DNA of 64,000 nucleotides, from assembly GCF_001613505.1 (NCBI RefSeq), contig NZ_BDCM01000027.1:1-64000 (forward strand). Direction: 5' to 3'. The stretch comes from Nocardia mikamii NBRC 108933. Its GTDB lineage: Bacteria > Actinomycetota > Actinomycetes > Mycobacteriales > Mycobacteriaceae. Below the pieces are notes generated by a model. It was not told the origin of the DNA and searched no databases. It saw nothing but the letters and a program-made list of their open reading frames with translations. Made by a program: the position numbers and the translations under genes. Shown here in pieces: positions 26,146 through 34,630 of this stretch (within the stretch, counting starts at the first letter, position 1; each line of letters opens with the position of its first letter).

Positions 26146-27294
26146 TCAGATGCGGGGGCCGAGCGCGAGCGGCTGGTAGGCGGTGCCGAACACCGAGCGC
26201 ACCACGGTGGCGACGATCTCGCGGTCGTCCTCGGGCGCGGTGCCGACCAGGTTCGCCGCAGCGGTCGCGAGGTCGGTGGCGGCGGCGATCTTCTTGAACG
26301 CCAGCAGTTCTCGCAATTGCGGAGCCCACCCGATATCGCCCGACTCCTTGCGGGTGGCGAGATTGCGGGCGACCGTGACCGCCTTCTTGTCCACCCCGAG
26401 CTGGGCCGCGAGGTCATAGTCGCTGCCGACCTGCACCTGGAACGCGAACCGCGACGAGAGCGCATCGGACAAGATCGCCCCGTGCACGCCAGGGTTGTGC
26501 CCTGCCACCACGAAGAACCCCGGCTCGGCTTTCACGACCTCGCCGCCATGGGCTTTGATCACGATCTCCTTGCGGCCGTCCATCGCCGGATACAGGGACG
26601 CGAGCACCGTCGGCGGGATCAGGGTGGCGTCGTCGACGAACAGCACCCGGCCCTCGCGCATCGCCCGGACCAGCGGGCCGTGCACGAAAACGAAAGTGCC
26701 ATCGGGGTTTTGCGTGTACTCGCCGACGAAGTCAGCGACCGTGGTGTCCGAGTCGCCCTGCACAGTGAGCAGATCCCCGTAGGCGGCCTCGATCAGCGAG
26801 GTCTTGCCCGTTCCGGGCGGCCCGTACAGCAGCACCGGAACCTCGGCGGTGCGCATGGTGCGCAGCACATCCACATCGGAGCGGCCCGCGAGCTTGCGCA
26901 GGTGATAGTCCTGCCCGTTCGGCCGAGGCACGGCCCTCCCCGCCACCGGGGCGGGCGCGGGGGCGCTCGGCTTGCCCTTACGCGGGCGCGCGGCCGGTGC
27001 CGTAGCGGGCACGGCCGGAGTGGGAGCGGTGGCTCCGGCGGCAGCGGCGGCGGTGTCGGCGGTGGCGCGGTAGCGCAGCGGTTTGGCGTTGGTTTGCTCG
27101 GCCTGCCCGGCGGCGGTGAGGGTTTTCAGCGCGTTACCGACCGCGCCCGACGAGCGGGAGATCAGTCTCGCAACCTCGCGGGGGCTGTATTCGACGGCAG
27201 GGTGATCTGCCAGCACGCGGGCCACCATGCGGCGCAATTCACCGTTACCCAAACGGGTGCTCGTCGCGGGTGCGGTAGCGGTGGGGGAAGTCAT
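26146..27294 (-). CDS. MoxR-family AAA+ ATPase with N-terminal winged helix
   Basis: 382 residues; the ATG at 27294 has AGGAGA five bases upstream. Residues 1-80 form a wHTH (RRMVARVLADHPAVEYSPRE and RSSGAVGNALKTL). An Ala/Pro linker leads to the AAA+ core with Walker A GPPGTGKT, Walker B VLFVDDATLIPP and the sensor-like VVAGHNPGVHGAILSDAL, as in the MoxR/CbbQ group. The N-terminal DNA-binding module fused to MoxR is unusual and is shared with the protein at 21314-22093. It is probably co-transcribed with the VWA gene and remodels a partner complex with it. Confidence 0.82.
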   Translation of the reverse strand: MTSPTATAPATSTRLGNGELRRMVARVLADHPAVEYSPREVARLISRSSGAVGNALKTLTAAGQAEQTNAKPLRYRATADTAAAAAGATAPTPAVPATAPAARPRKGKPSAPAPAPVAGRAVPRPNGQDYHLRKLAGRSDVDVLRTMRTAEVPVLLYGPPGTGKTSLIEAAYGDLLTVQGDSDTTVADFVGEYTQNPDGTFVFVHGPLVRAMREGRVLFVDDATLIPPTVLASLYPAMDGRKEIVIKAHGGEVVKAEPGFFVVAGHNPGVHGAILSDALSSRFAFQVQVGSDYDLAAQLGVDKKAVTVARNLATRKESGDIGWAPQLRELLAFKKIAAATDLATAAANLVGTAPEDDREIVATVVRSVFGTAYQPLALGPRI

Positions 27295-28103
27295 TTCGTC
27301 TCCTATTTCGAACCGTATTCCGACGCACGCCATCCTGCGAAACAGGCACAGCGGTAGCGAGAACGTCATTCGGAATTCTCAGAATTCCCCGGCATTTCCC
27401 GGGAACGAAACGACGCTAACTCGACTCGCCATGCGCGCACAACCCGAAATTCGACCAATTTCCAGAATTTTCTTCGCGCCTCGCCCAGATTTGGCAACGC
27501 AATTCCTGGAGAAAATGCATCAGGCAGGGCCGGCTAACTCTCTTCTGCGAAAACGGGAAGCGCTAATAAAAGGAGCAGTATGCAGTAGAGGAGAAAAAGA
27601 CGGAGACAAGCAAGGCAAGGACAACTGGAGTACGGGGCCGATAGAACGGCCGGGCGGGACGGCGACGATCACGTACCTACGTTTCTGGGGTATGTGATCC
27701 CGGGCCACGCGGCCACCCAGAAATGCGCATCTACCAGCAGAAATACAGCGCCGGGGGCGGCTGACTTGAGCAACTCGCGGAACAACCCCCCGTATAGCCC
27801 CCCATATAGCCCACGGATTAACTTCGCATGACAGCACGGAGCGAATAAACCACAGACGCCCTCCGAAAATGTGATTCTGAGACCATTTCAAGGGCGCGAA
27901 AGTATTTCGAAATCCAGACGTACACTCCATCGACCGGACATAAGCGCGCATCCTATTCAGATCAGATTTAATTTATTCCCATTATAGGGGCGTAGTGTCG
28001 TTGAGCGGTAATCGCTCGAATTCGGATCCTGGACTCGGAAACTTCTCGTGGCGCATTCGACTCCTCCGCTCTGTGTGACGTTTCGGCGTGTGATGGTGGG
28101 CGC
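27295..28103. promoter_or_regulatory. 809-base non-coding region upstream of the MoxR gene
   Basis: No credible gene is seen. The inverted repeat GGAATTC-TCA-GAATTCC (27372-27388) lies about 80 bases upstream of the MoxR start and shares the GGAATT core with the 10-bp repeats at 22112-22141. Two tandem 12-bp units, CCCCCCGTATAG and CCCCCCATATAG, occur at 27786-27809. The region is A/T-richer than its flanks and probably contains promoters. A small RNA cannot be excluded, but nothing specific supports one. Confidence 0.4.
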
Positions 28104-30194
28104 CTATCTCGTGGTGTGTTGGAGGTAGTGGAGGAGTTGTTGTGTGTCGCGGCTGGGGGTGGCGTCGATTTCGGCGAGTTTTCGGCTCATGAGGGTGTAG
28201 GTACGGGCGAGGGCGTCGTATTCTCCGAGTTTGGCGTGCAGGCGGAAAATGTCTTGCCAGAGGGCTTCGTTGTAGGGGTCGGTTTCTGCGGCTGTTTCGA
28301 GCATGTCCAGGGTGGTGCGGGGGCTGGTGGTCACGGTGTGCGAGGCCAGCCATCCCAGGGCGTTGAGTGCGTCGCGGCGTGTGGCTTCGCGCATCGGCTC
28401 GATCCAGGGCTGGCTCAGATCCGGGGCTAGTGGCGCGGTGGCGATGTCGATGATCCGCTGGCATGCCGCCGCCCGCTCCTCGTTGTTGGTGGCGCGGCGG
28501 CGCGCGGTGACGGCCTCGGTGAAGTCCCAATAGTCCACCCGCACATGGGCGGGTTCGAGGCGGTAACGAGCGCGGCCCTGGGTGGCCTGCACGGTGGCGT
28601 GTCCGTCGGTGCCGGTGGCCGCGCCGAGAGCGATGCGCAGGCGGCTGATCGCGTTGTTGAGCGCGTTGTTGGGTTTGGCGGGCAGATGCCCCGACCACAG
28701 CGCTTCGAGCAGTTCGTCGCGGGTCATTCCGCCGGGGTGCAGGCCCAGCACAGCGAGCAACTCAAGGCTCTGGGGTTGCAGCCGGCCGGTGATCTCAGTG
28801 CGCTGCGTGCCCGCCGCGTCCAGCCACAATTGTCCCGCCGCGTCCAGCCACAATTGTGTGGGCCCGAACAACTGCACCACGAGAAGGTGCCCGCCAGCGG
28901 TTGCAGGCGATGCGAGCATGGGGTCCGGCGCCACTACGGCGGAGCGAGGCGTGGGCCCCGCGGCAGCCTCCGTGTCGCCGACGCCGGCACCGAGGTCGGT
29001 GTCGGTGTCGGGCTCGTGGCGCGTGGTGTCTGTCTGCTGGCCGGGCAGCAGTGGTGCCAATCGAGTCTGGCGTGGGGCGGTGGGGGCAGAGTCGGGTCCG
29101 TGATCGGTCGGGGGCGACTGAGAGGGCTCTGAGGAGGTGGCGGGCTGCGCCGCAGCGGTTGTGGCGATATCGGTGCCGCGTTCATTCTGGTGACCGATGC
29201 CCGCGCGGCCGGTCTCGATGTGGGTAGGGAGGTCCTGTGGTGCCCGGTGGGGCGCCGGGCTCGCCTCCCTATGCAGGGCAGGGCCCGGTGCTCGAGGGGA
29301 GCTGGCGGGCAGGTCGATCCGGTAGACCGTCGGGCGCGCCCCCCGGCGGCGGCCGAAGCCGTGACGTCGTGCCGCTGGGCGGCCGTCGCGGGGCTCCACG
29401 GATGCTGACGCGGTCGGGCGGAGCTGGGTGTCGATTGCGGTGGCGATGGGGCGGGTGACGGGCAGGAGCTGGTTGCGGCGAGTCCAGAGCGGGGAGCGAC
29501 GAAGGAGCGTGGCGGCGGAGCCGGGGTCGGCGGGCAGGCAGGCCATGATCGGAAGCCCGAGCTCGGTCGCGTAGCCCCTGCCGGGGTCGGGGTCGATGAG
29601 CAGGACCGCGCGGCGACCACCGGTGGCGGTGAGTTCGAGGATCCGGCGCCGGGCGTGGGCCGGGTGGTCCCGGTCGGCGTGCACGACGAGCAGCCGAGCG
29701 TCGGCTCGGGCGAGGATTGAAGCGATTGCAGAGCCCGGCTCGGGGGCGCCGCAGTCCGCAATCACTGTCGCACCGGCGCGATTCCAGCTCGGTCGTGGAT
29801 GTCCGGCGTGCGGGCCGTGCTGGTCGCCGGTGAGTAGCGCGGCGGTCCAGCCGGAACGGGCGCCTCTATCGGGTCCGGGGGGCGAGGCGAGGAAGGCCAC
29901 GCCACCGGGCAGCTGTTGCACGTGCGCGGTCCACTCCAGTGCCCTCGCCGGGACGCCGGCAGCGGCGGCACGGGCCATGCTCGCCAGGCCCCGGTACGGG
30001 TCGGCTCCGATCGCGGTCGCGAGGTGCCCGCCCGCCGGGTCGGCTTCGACGATCACCGCGGGCTCGGGTCCGGGCCAGGTTCGTGCGAGCGCGACCGTGG
30101 TGGTCGTGACGCCTGAGCCCGGTGCGGTTCCCGCCACCGCGATCAACAACCCGGGACTCTCGTCATGGGCGGAATGTGTTGCGCGCGAATCCAT
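28104..30194 (-). CDS. ParA/MinD-like domain fused to a SARP-type BTAD domain
   Basis: 696 residues from ATG 30194; a TTG five codons upstream is also open, and neither has a clear ribosome-binding site. The N-terminal ~210 residues follow a MinD/ParA fold (LLIAVAGTAPGSGVTTTTVA and AVIVEADPAGGHLA), but the P-loop lysines are missing: GSGVTTTT stands where GKT(S) is expected. A long Pro/Thr/Arg-rich linker leads to a C-terminal BTAD-containing part: ELLAVLGLHPGGMTRDELLE, a winged-helix segment NNAISRLRIALG, and helical TPR-like repeats to the end. BTAD proteins are SARP/AfsR-like regulators. The fusion probably regulates or positions the element, perhaps at the membrane. Its stop is followed by 120 bases and then the 809-base gap. 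Confidence 0.65.
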   Translation of the reverse strand: MDSRATHSAHDESPGLLIAVAGTAPGSGVTTTTVALARTWPGPEPAVIVEADPAGGHLATAIGADPYRGLASMARAAAAGVPARALEWTAHVQQLPGGVAFLASPPGPDRGARSGWTAALLTGDQHGPHAGHPRPSWNRAGATVIADCGAPEPGSAIASILARADARLLVVHADRDHPAHARRRILELTATGGRRAVLLIDPDPGRGYATELGLPIMACLPADPGSAATLLRRSPLWTRRNQLLPVTRPIATAIDTQLRPTASASVEPRDGRPAARRHGFGRRRGARPTVYRIDLPASSPRAPGPALHREASPAPHRAPQDLPTHIETGRAGIGHQNERGTDIATTAAAQPATSSEPSQSPPTDHGPDSAPTAPRQTRLAPLLPGQQTDTTRHEPDTDTDLGAGVGDTEAAAGPTPRSAVVAPDPMLASPATAGGHLLVVQLFGPTQLWLDAAGQLWLDAAGTQRTEITGRLQPQSLELLAVLGLHPGGMTRDELLEALWSGHLPAKPNNALNNAISRLRIALGAATGTDGHATVQATQGRARYRLEPAHVRVDYWDFTEAVTARRRATNNEERAAACQRIIDIATAPLAPDLSQPWIEPMREATRRDALNALGWLASHTVTTSPRTTLDMLETAAETDPYNEALWQDIFRLHAKLGEYDALARTYTLMSRKLAEIDATPSRDTQQLLHYLQHTTR
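28810..28857 (-). repeat. Exact 24-bp tandem duplication within the ParA-BTAD gene
   Basis: Two identical 24-base units (28810-28833 and 28834-28857) encode a doubled octapeptide QLWLDAAG at the start of the winged-helix part. The identity is perfect and in frame, which suggests a recent slippage event. Confidence 0.9.
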
Positions 30195-30273
30195 TACAGC
30201 CACACGCAAACAATGTCGGGGTCTGGGGCTGCGGTGGGCAGGTGACTCGCGGGACCGGTGGTCTGGGTGGAGG

Positions 30274-30984
30274 TCATCCCTGCTCCTGGATGTGGCTGAT
30301 CAGCAGACCGCCGCCGGGACCGGGGACGGTGTTGATCACCTGGAGGTAGTCGACACGGCGGCCGTCGGGATGTAGTTCCACCAGGTGCGCGGTCGCGGTG
30401 TTCGTGGTGAGCGGGGTGATGGCGACACAGTGGGTGGTGCCTGTCGGGATCGAGGCGATGCCGTCGGCCAGTCCCTGCTCGGTGATTCCGGTCTCGGGGG
30501 TGACGAGTTGTATTGCCTTGGCGGCGGAGCGCTCGGTGTAGTAGTCGGCTTCGAAGGTGGCGATGATGCCCGCGATGGTGTCGGTTTTGCCGCCACGAGT
30601 GGTTACCACCGCTCCCGACAAACCCGCGCAGGGGCCGCTCGCTGCCGTGGTGGTCGCCGGTGGACCTGCGGTCGCCGAGACACGAGCGGCGTGCGGGCTG
30701 TCCTCGTCGCCGGTATGGGTGATGGCGAGCACGCCGGCGGTCACCGCGGCGAGGGCGGCCAGCGCTGCCCATCCCCGTGGCGGAAGTCTGCGCCCGCGTC
30801 GACCAGCTGCCGGTTGGTCGGGGCCGGGATTAGGTGAGGGTGGGGTGAACCAGTCAGCCTGCGCCGAGACAGTCGCCTCGGCAGTGTGGTTTGCCGCCAG
30901 GGCGGTGTCCAGGTCGAGGTCGTCGTCCGGTTCGAGGATCGGCTTGCCCCACTCTTCCTCGGAGCTGTTGTCGTTGCGAGGCAA
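30274..30984 (-). CDS. VirB8/TcpC-like bitopic membrane protein
   Basis: 236 residues from a TTG at 30984 with GGGGTG nine bases upstream. It has an acidic cytoplasmic N-terminus (SSEEEWGKPILEPDDDLDLD), one transmembrane helix (GWAALAALAAVTAGVLAITH), and a C-terminal external domain (about 125-236: IAGIIATFEADYYTERSAAK, THCVAITPLTTNTATAHLVE, VDYLQVINTVPGPGGG) with the helix-then-curved-sheet order of NTF2-like folds. This is the topology of VirB8 and TcpC, the scaffold of the T4SS channel. The call rests on topology and context, not on a sequence motif. Confidence 0.6.
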   Translation of the reverse strand: MPRNDNSSEEEWGKPILEPDDDLDLDTALAANHTAEATVSAQADWFTPPSPNPGPDQPAAGRRGRRLPPRGWAALAALAAVTAGVLAITHTGDEDSPHAARVSATAGPPATTTAASGPCAGLSGAVVTTRGGKTDTIAGIIATFEADYYTERSAAKAIQLVTPETGITEQGLADGIASIPTGTTHCVAITPLTTNTATAHLVELHPDGRRVDYLQVINTVPGPGGGLLISHIQEQG

Positions 30985-31020
30985 TGCATTTCACCCCGTT
31001 CGTCGGTTCGTCTTCGGGGC

Positions 31021-31063
31021 CTGCCCGCGTCCGGTTGCAGGGGGTCGCCGGGCGCGGGCAGGT
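31021..31063 (-). terminator. Hairpin downstream of the first lipase-like gene
   Basis: CCTGCCCGCG (31021-31030) and CGCGGGCAGG (31054-31063) form a 10-bp perfect stem, 14 bases after the stop of the gene at 31078. A secondary CCGG/CCGG pairing lies in the loop. No T-run follows. Confidence 0.5.
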
Positions 31064-31077
31064 GTTCCCCGGAGGGG

Positions 31078-32214
31078 TCACGCGCGCGCAGTGTCTGCGC
31101 AGGGCATGGGTTGGTGGCCGTCGTCGGTGGGGGCGGAGAGGGTGTGGCCGAGGTGGGCGAAGGCGTCGTCGCGGGCCTCGGTCGCGGTGGCGAGGTGGCC
31201 GCGGTTGTACTCGCGCCAGCTCACATCCGCGCCGCGCTGAAGGTAGGCGATCATCGTGCGCCGTCCAGCTGTCACGGGAACGATCTGATCCTCGACGCCG
31301 TGGTACAACCGCATCGGCACCATGGGGGCGGTGTGGGCGAGGGTTTCTCCGGCGAGCACCCACCGCCACACCGCGTCGTTCCACGGGTCTGGTCGGCGGC
31401 ACCAGTGCGCCAACGGCTGGCGATACCAGTCCAGCAGATGCTCGACGGTCAAAGAGTCGGCGTGTGCGGCCAGCTCTCGTCCCTCCTCGGTGAGCACATC
31501 CAGCAACGGCAGGTGCGGATAGGCGCGCGCCAAACCGATCAACCCGGCTACTCCCAGCGCCGAGTACGCGCCCGCGTCGACCGTGTGGGCGACCGCGGCG
31601 AGATCGGAGACCACCGCTCCCGCGCACAGTCCCCGCAAGTCCAGCTCCGGCGCGTACTCGGCGTGCAATTCGCCCGCTGCTGCGACTGCACGGCCGCCAT
31701 CGGCATATCCCCACGCCAGCAACGGCATCCGGGCCGTCTCACCGTCGCCGGCGAGGTCGGGTACCAGGCGCGCGGCGCGAGCCAGGTCGAGCACGATCTG
31801 CCCGCCGGCACGAGCGGCGAGGAAGGTGTGTGGTCCCATGCCGGTGAGGCCGAGACATTCGCCGTCGGGCACCGCGACCACCCATCCCCGGGTGAGTGCC
31901 TCGGCGAGCACCGCGATATCGGCGGTGTCCGGGTCGGCCCCGACGACCAGCGACCGCGACGGTGCGCACGGGCCACCCAAGCCGCGAAATGCTGGGTAAT
32001 ACACCAGCATTGCCTCCGGACCGGTGTCGGTATCGGGAATGATCACGATTCCCGAGGCGGGGGTCAGCGCGCCCTGGGAATCACGCGAGACGTACACGAT
32101 CTGCCAGGCCGCCACCGCGCCGGGCAACTGCGGGACGAACGCCGGCCGCATCCGGACAAGTTCTCCGGGAACATGGTTCTGCTCGAGAACAGGTGCAGTG
32201 TAGAAATCGGACAT
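31078..32214 (-). CDS. LIP-family lipase-fold protein without the catalytic serine (copy 1)
   Basis: 378 residues; AGAGG five bases before ATG 32214. The protein follows the secretory-lipase (LIP, PF03583) pattern: AWQIVYVSRDSQG, AMLVYYPAFRGLGGPCAPS, WVVAVPDGECLG, then the nucleophile-elbow region LLAWGYADGGRAV. There the usual Ser of GYSxGG is A171. The other triad positions remain: D309 in HGVEDQIVPV and H340 in YNRGHL. No signal peptide is visible, unlike secreted LIP lipases. With its paralogue it lies in the envelope module next to a cutinase. It is probably a pseudo-enzyme that binds lipids or an interacting protein, or it uses a different nucleophile. Confidence 0.75.
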   Translation of the reverse strand: MSDFYTAPVLEQNHVPGELVRMRPAFVPQLPGAVAAWQIVYVSRDSQGALTPASGIVIIPDTDTGPEAMLVYYPAFRGLGGPCAPSRSLVVGADPDTADIAVLAEALTRGWVVAVPDGECLGLTGMGPHTFLAARAGGQIVLDLARAARLVPDLAGDGETARMPLLAWGYADGGRAVAAAGELHAEYAPELDLRGLCAGAVVSDLAAVAHTVDAGAYSALGVAGLIGLARAYPHLPLLDVLTEEGRELAAHADSLTVEHLLDWYRQPLAHWCRRPDPWNDAVWRWVLAGETLAHTAPMVPMRLYHGVEDQIVPVTAGRRTMIAYLQRGADVSWREYNRGHLATATEARDDAFAHLGHTLSAPTDDGHQPMPCADTARA

Positions 32215-32285
32215 CAGAACCTCTATCGATGAGTGGATTGTTGTGTGGCACAGGGGTTGTCGAGAAGCCCTTGGGGGCGGGCATC

Positions 32286-33389
32286 TCAGGCTGGTTGGGG
32301 GTGAGGGCGGGTGAGGTCTTCGGTGAGGTGGTCGAGCACGTCGCCGATCGCGGCGCGAGCGGTTCGGAAGTGATCGGCGTCGTACTCGCGCCACCCGACC
32401 GTTCCGCCGCCGGAACGGAAGTCGCGAGCGAGGCGGCGGCCGAACTCGACCGGCACTATCGCGTCGGTCGCCCCGTGATACAGGTGCAGCGGTGCGGTCG
32501 GGACCATGCTCGCGCTGAGGAGTTCATGGGCGAACACGTGCTGCCAGACCGGGTCGTTCCAGACGTCGGGCCGCTCGCACCACACCCCGACCGGGTGCCG
32601 CCACGTGTCACAGAACCGCACTCGGTTCGACGCCTCCGCCTCGGCCAGCAGGCTCCGGCGCGAGTCCTCGGTGAAGATGTGACGCAGGGGCAGATGCCGA
32701 TGCGCGTGCGACAACCCGATCAGCGCCGCGAGCCCGAGACCCGCCCACATGCCCTGATTGACCACCCGCAGGATCTGTCCCGGATCGGTGACGACCGCCC
32801 CGGCGGCGATCCCGCGCACATCCAGTTCCGGCGCGCAGCTGGGTTGCAGGCTGCCCGCCCACACAGCGGCGCGGCCCGCGTCGCCGTAGCCCCACCACAC
32901 GACTGGAGCACCCGCGGCATGCAGGGCGGGGATATGGGTGGCGGCGCGCGCCAGGTCGAGAATCACCTGCCCGGCGGCGCGGCCGGCGAGGAGAGTGTGT
33001 GGGCCGTGGCCGAGCACGCCGAGCCCTTCTCCGTCGGCCACGGCGACAGTGAATCCTCGTGCCAGCGCGGCCCGGATTTGAGCGCTGTCGGGTTCAGTGC
33101 CCGCGGCCAGCAGCTGGGAGGGCGCGCACGCTCCTCCCAGGCCGTGGAAGGTGGGCTGGTACACCAACACCGCACCGCCGAGCTCTCCGGCGCTCTCGGG
33201 AGTGATCACCGTGCCAGACACCGGGATCGGCCGGTCGTAGGAATCACGCGAGGCGTACAGGATCTGCCACGCTTGGCCAGCTCCGGTCAGTTGCGGGGCC
33301 GGACGCAGGCGCAGGATGGCCCCGGGCTGCTGCTCCACCACGGCGGGCGGGGTGTAGAAATCGGTATCGGTACTCGTGGCCTCGGTCAT
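32286..33389 (-). CDS. LIP-family lipase-fold protein without the catalytic serine (copy 2)
   Basis: 367 residues, paralogous to the neighbour over its full length (DFYTPPAVVEQQPG, AWQILYASRDSYDRPIPVSG, LVYQPTFHGLGGACAPS). The nucleophile elbow reads VVWWGYGDAGRAAVW, with G169 where Ser is expected, while D309 (HGATDAIVPV) and H340 (YDADHF) are kept. No signal peptide is seen. The ATG overlaps the stop of the cutinase gene (ATGA), so the two are translationally coupled and probably work together. Loss of the same residue by two different substitutions in two copies argues for a conserved non-hydrolytic role. Confidence 0.75.
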   Translation of the reverse strand: MTEATSTDTDFYTPPAVVEQQPGAILRLRPAPQLTGAGQAWQILYASRDSYDRPIPVSGTVITPESAGELGGAVLVYQPTFHGLGGACAPSQLLAAGTEPDSAQIRAALARGFTVAVADGEGLGVLGHGPHTLLAGRAAGQVILDLARAATHIPALHAAGAPVVWWGYGDAGRAAVWAGSLQPSCAPELDVRGIAAGAVVTDPGQILRVVNQGMWAGLGLAALIGLSHAHRHLPLRHIFTEDSRRSLLAEAEASNRVRFCDTWRHPVGVWCERPDVWNDPVWQHVFAHELLSASMVPTAPLHLYHGATDAIVPVEFGRRLARDFRSGGGTVGWREYDADHFRTARAAIGDVLDHLTEDLTRPHPQPA

Positions 33390-34630
33390 TGGTGGCCTCC
33401 GGCGAGGTCGTGGGCCACCGCGACCAGCCACGCGATCCCGGAGCCGAGCTGACCGGCGGCGGCGTAGCCGTCGTGAGCGGCGACCGTTCCTGCCAGACGC
33501 GCCCACACTCCCGGATTCGCCAAATCGCCGTTGTCCGCCAGCAGCTGCCCCCACGCACCGGCCAGCTGTCCCGCCAGCTTCAACAATTCAGCGGGATGGG
33601 CGGCAACGGTCGCGGTGATCTCGGTCCAGCGCTGCCCCGCCTCAGCCGCCCGCTCGGGCGACGGCGCAGCAACGCGCGGATCGGACGCTTCTATCATCCT
33701 CTGCGCCAACGTCTTTCGAGGCATGTAATCGACCGTGGCGGGACTGACGGCGACGTCGTCGAGCACGATCATGGTCCATGCGGAACCCAACGCCCGCGAC
33801 AGCAATTGCTGCAGGCTGGCGACAGAGCCGATCGGGTTGGACAGGTCGGCTTGCGCGGCGATCAGGGCGCCGATACGCAGCAAGGCCGCATGCTCGGGTG
33901 CCGAGCACGCCAGATCGCCCTCGGCACAGATATCGAGGACCCGCCCGGACAACGCCCCATACTCCGCGTCGTCGTCGGCTATGCCGCTGCCGGACGCCGG
34001 TGGCGCGCTGAGCTGCACCGTGGATACCGCCGCGCCGCTGGTGCCCGGGGCTGGATCCGGCGTGATCTGGCCGGGCCGTCCCGGCAACACCGGCCCGCCC
34101 GCACGGCGTTCCGGGTTCGCGTAGAGCGCGACCGCCGCGACCTTGTCGGCCGACACCGGGCCGTTCCCGGCACCGACGGCTCGTGCGAGCTGCGAGACCG
34201 CTTGCGCGCCTTGTGAATACCCGACCAGCGCCAGCTCGGTCCGCGGGCACTGGTTCACGACGCGCTGGGCCTCGGCGCCGAGATCTGCGATCACGTCGGT
34301 GACCGAGCGGACATAGGGCTCGTCGCCTCCCCCGGCGCCGACGACACCACCGAATCCCGCCGCGTACGGCACGTAGGTGTGGGCCACCAACCCGGGAGCC
34401 GCCGCCGTGACCGGTCCGATCAGTGCGCCGAGCATGCCCGTGTCGTCGGTACGGCTCGCATCCGGGGAAGACTGACCGGTGCCCTGCACCCCGAGCACCC
34501 ACACCGGCGGGCACCCAGGATCCGGGTCGGGTGAGGCCACGGCCGGCACCGGCATCGCGAGGGCAATCGCGGCGAGGAAGACCAGCAGCGCGGCGGCGGC
34601 CGTGCGTGCGCGTACGCAGGTTCGGGTCAT
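33386..34630 (-). CDS. Secreted cutinase-family esterase (second copy)
   Basis: 414 residues. A signal peptide (AALLVFLAAIALAMPVPAVA) precedes a cutinase domain with CPPVWVLGVQGTGQS, the nucleophile S139 in LALVGYSQGAQAV, and conserved cysteines (C40, C128, and a later pair in ICAEGDLACS). An Ala-rich C-terminal half of ~180 residues follows, as in the paralogue at 17553-19040. Proposed location: outside the plasma membrane, acting on envelope lipid esters. Start and stop overlap with both neighbours (ATGA), giving a coupled operon 35529-32286. Confidence 0.82.
   Translation of the reverse strand: MTRTCVRARTAAAALLVFLAAIALAMPVPAVASPDPDPGCPPVWVLGVQGTGQSSPDASRTDDTGMLGALIGPVTAAAPGLVAHTYVPYAAGFGGVVGAGGGDEPYVRSVTDVIADLGAEAQRVVNQCPRTELALVGYSQGAQAVSQLARAVGAGNGPVSADKVAAVALYANPERRAGGPVLPGRPGQITPDPAPGTSGAAVSTVQLSAPPASGSGIADDDAEYGALSGRVLDICAEGDLACSAPEHAALLRIGALIAAQADLSNPIGSVASLQQLLSRALGSAWTMIVLDDVAVSPATVDYMPRKTLAQRMIEASDPRVAAPSPERAAEAGQRWTEITATVAAHPAELLKLAGQLAGAWGQLLADNGDLANPGVWARLAGTVAAHDGYAAAGQLGSGIAWLVAVAHDLAGGHQ

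Noticed and set aside
24005..26179. 724-codon plus-strand frame opposite the VWA gene
   Set aside because: Low-complexity shadow of a gene with HExxH and MIDAS motifs on the other strand.
27520..27951. 143-codon minus-strand frame in the 809-base gap upstream of the MoxR gene
   Set aside because: No ribosome-binding site, unlikely residue composition and no domain. The region is better read as non-coding.
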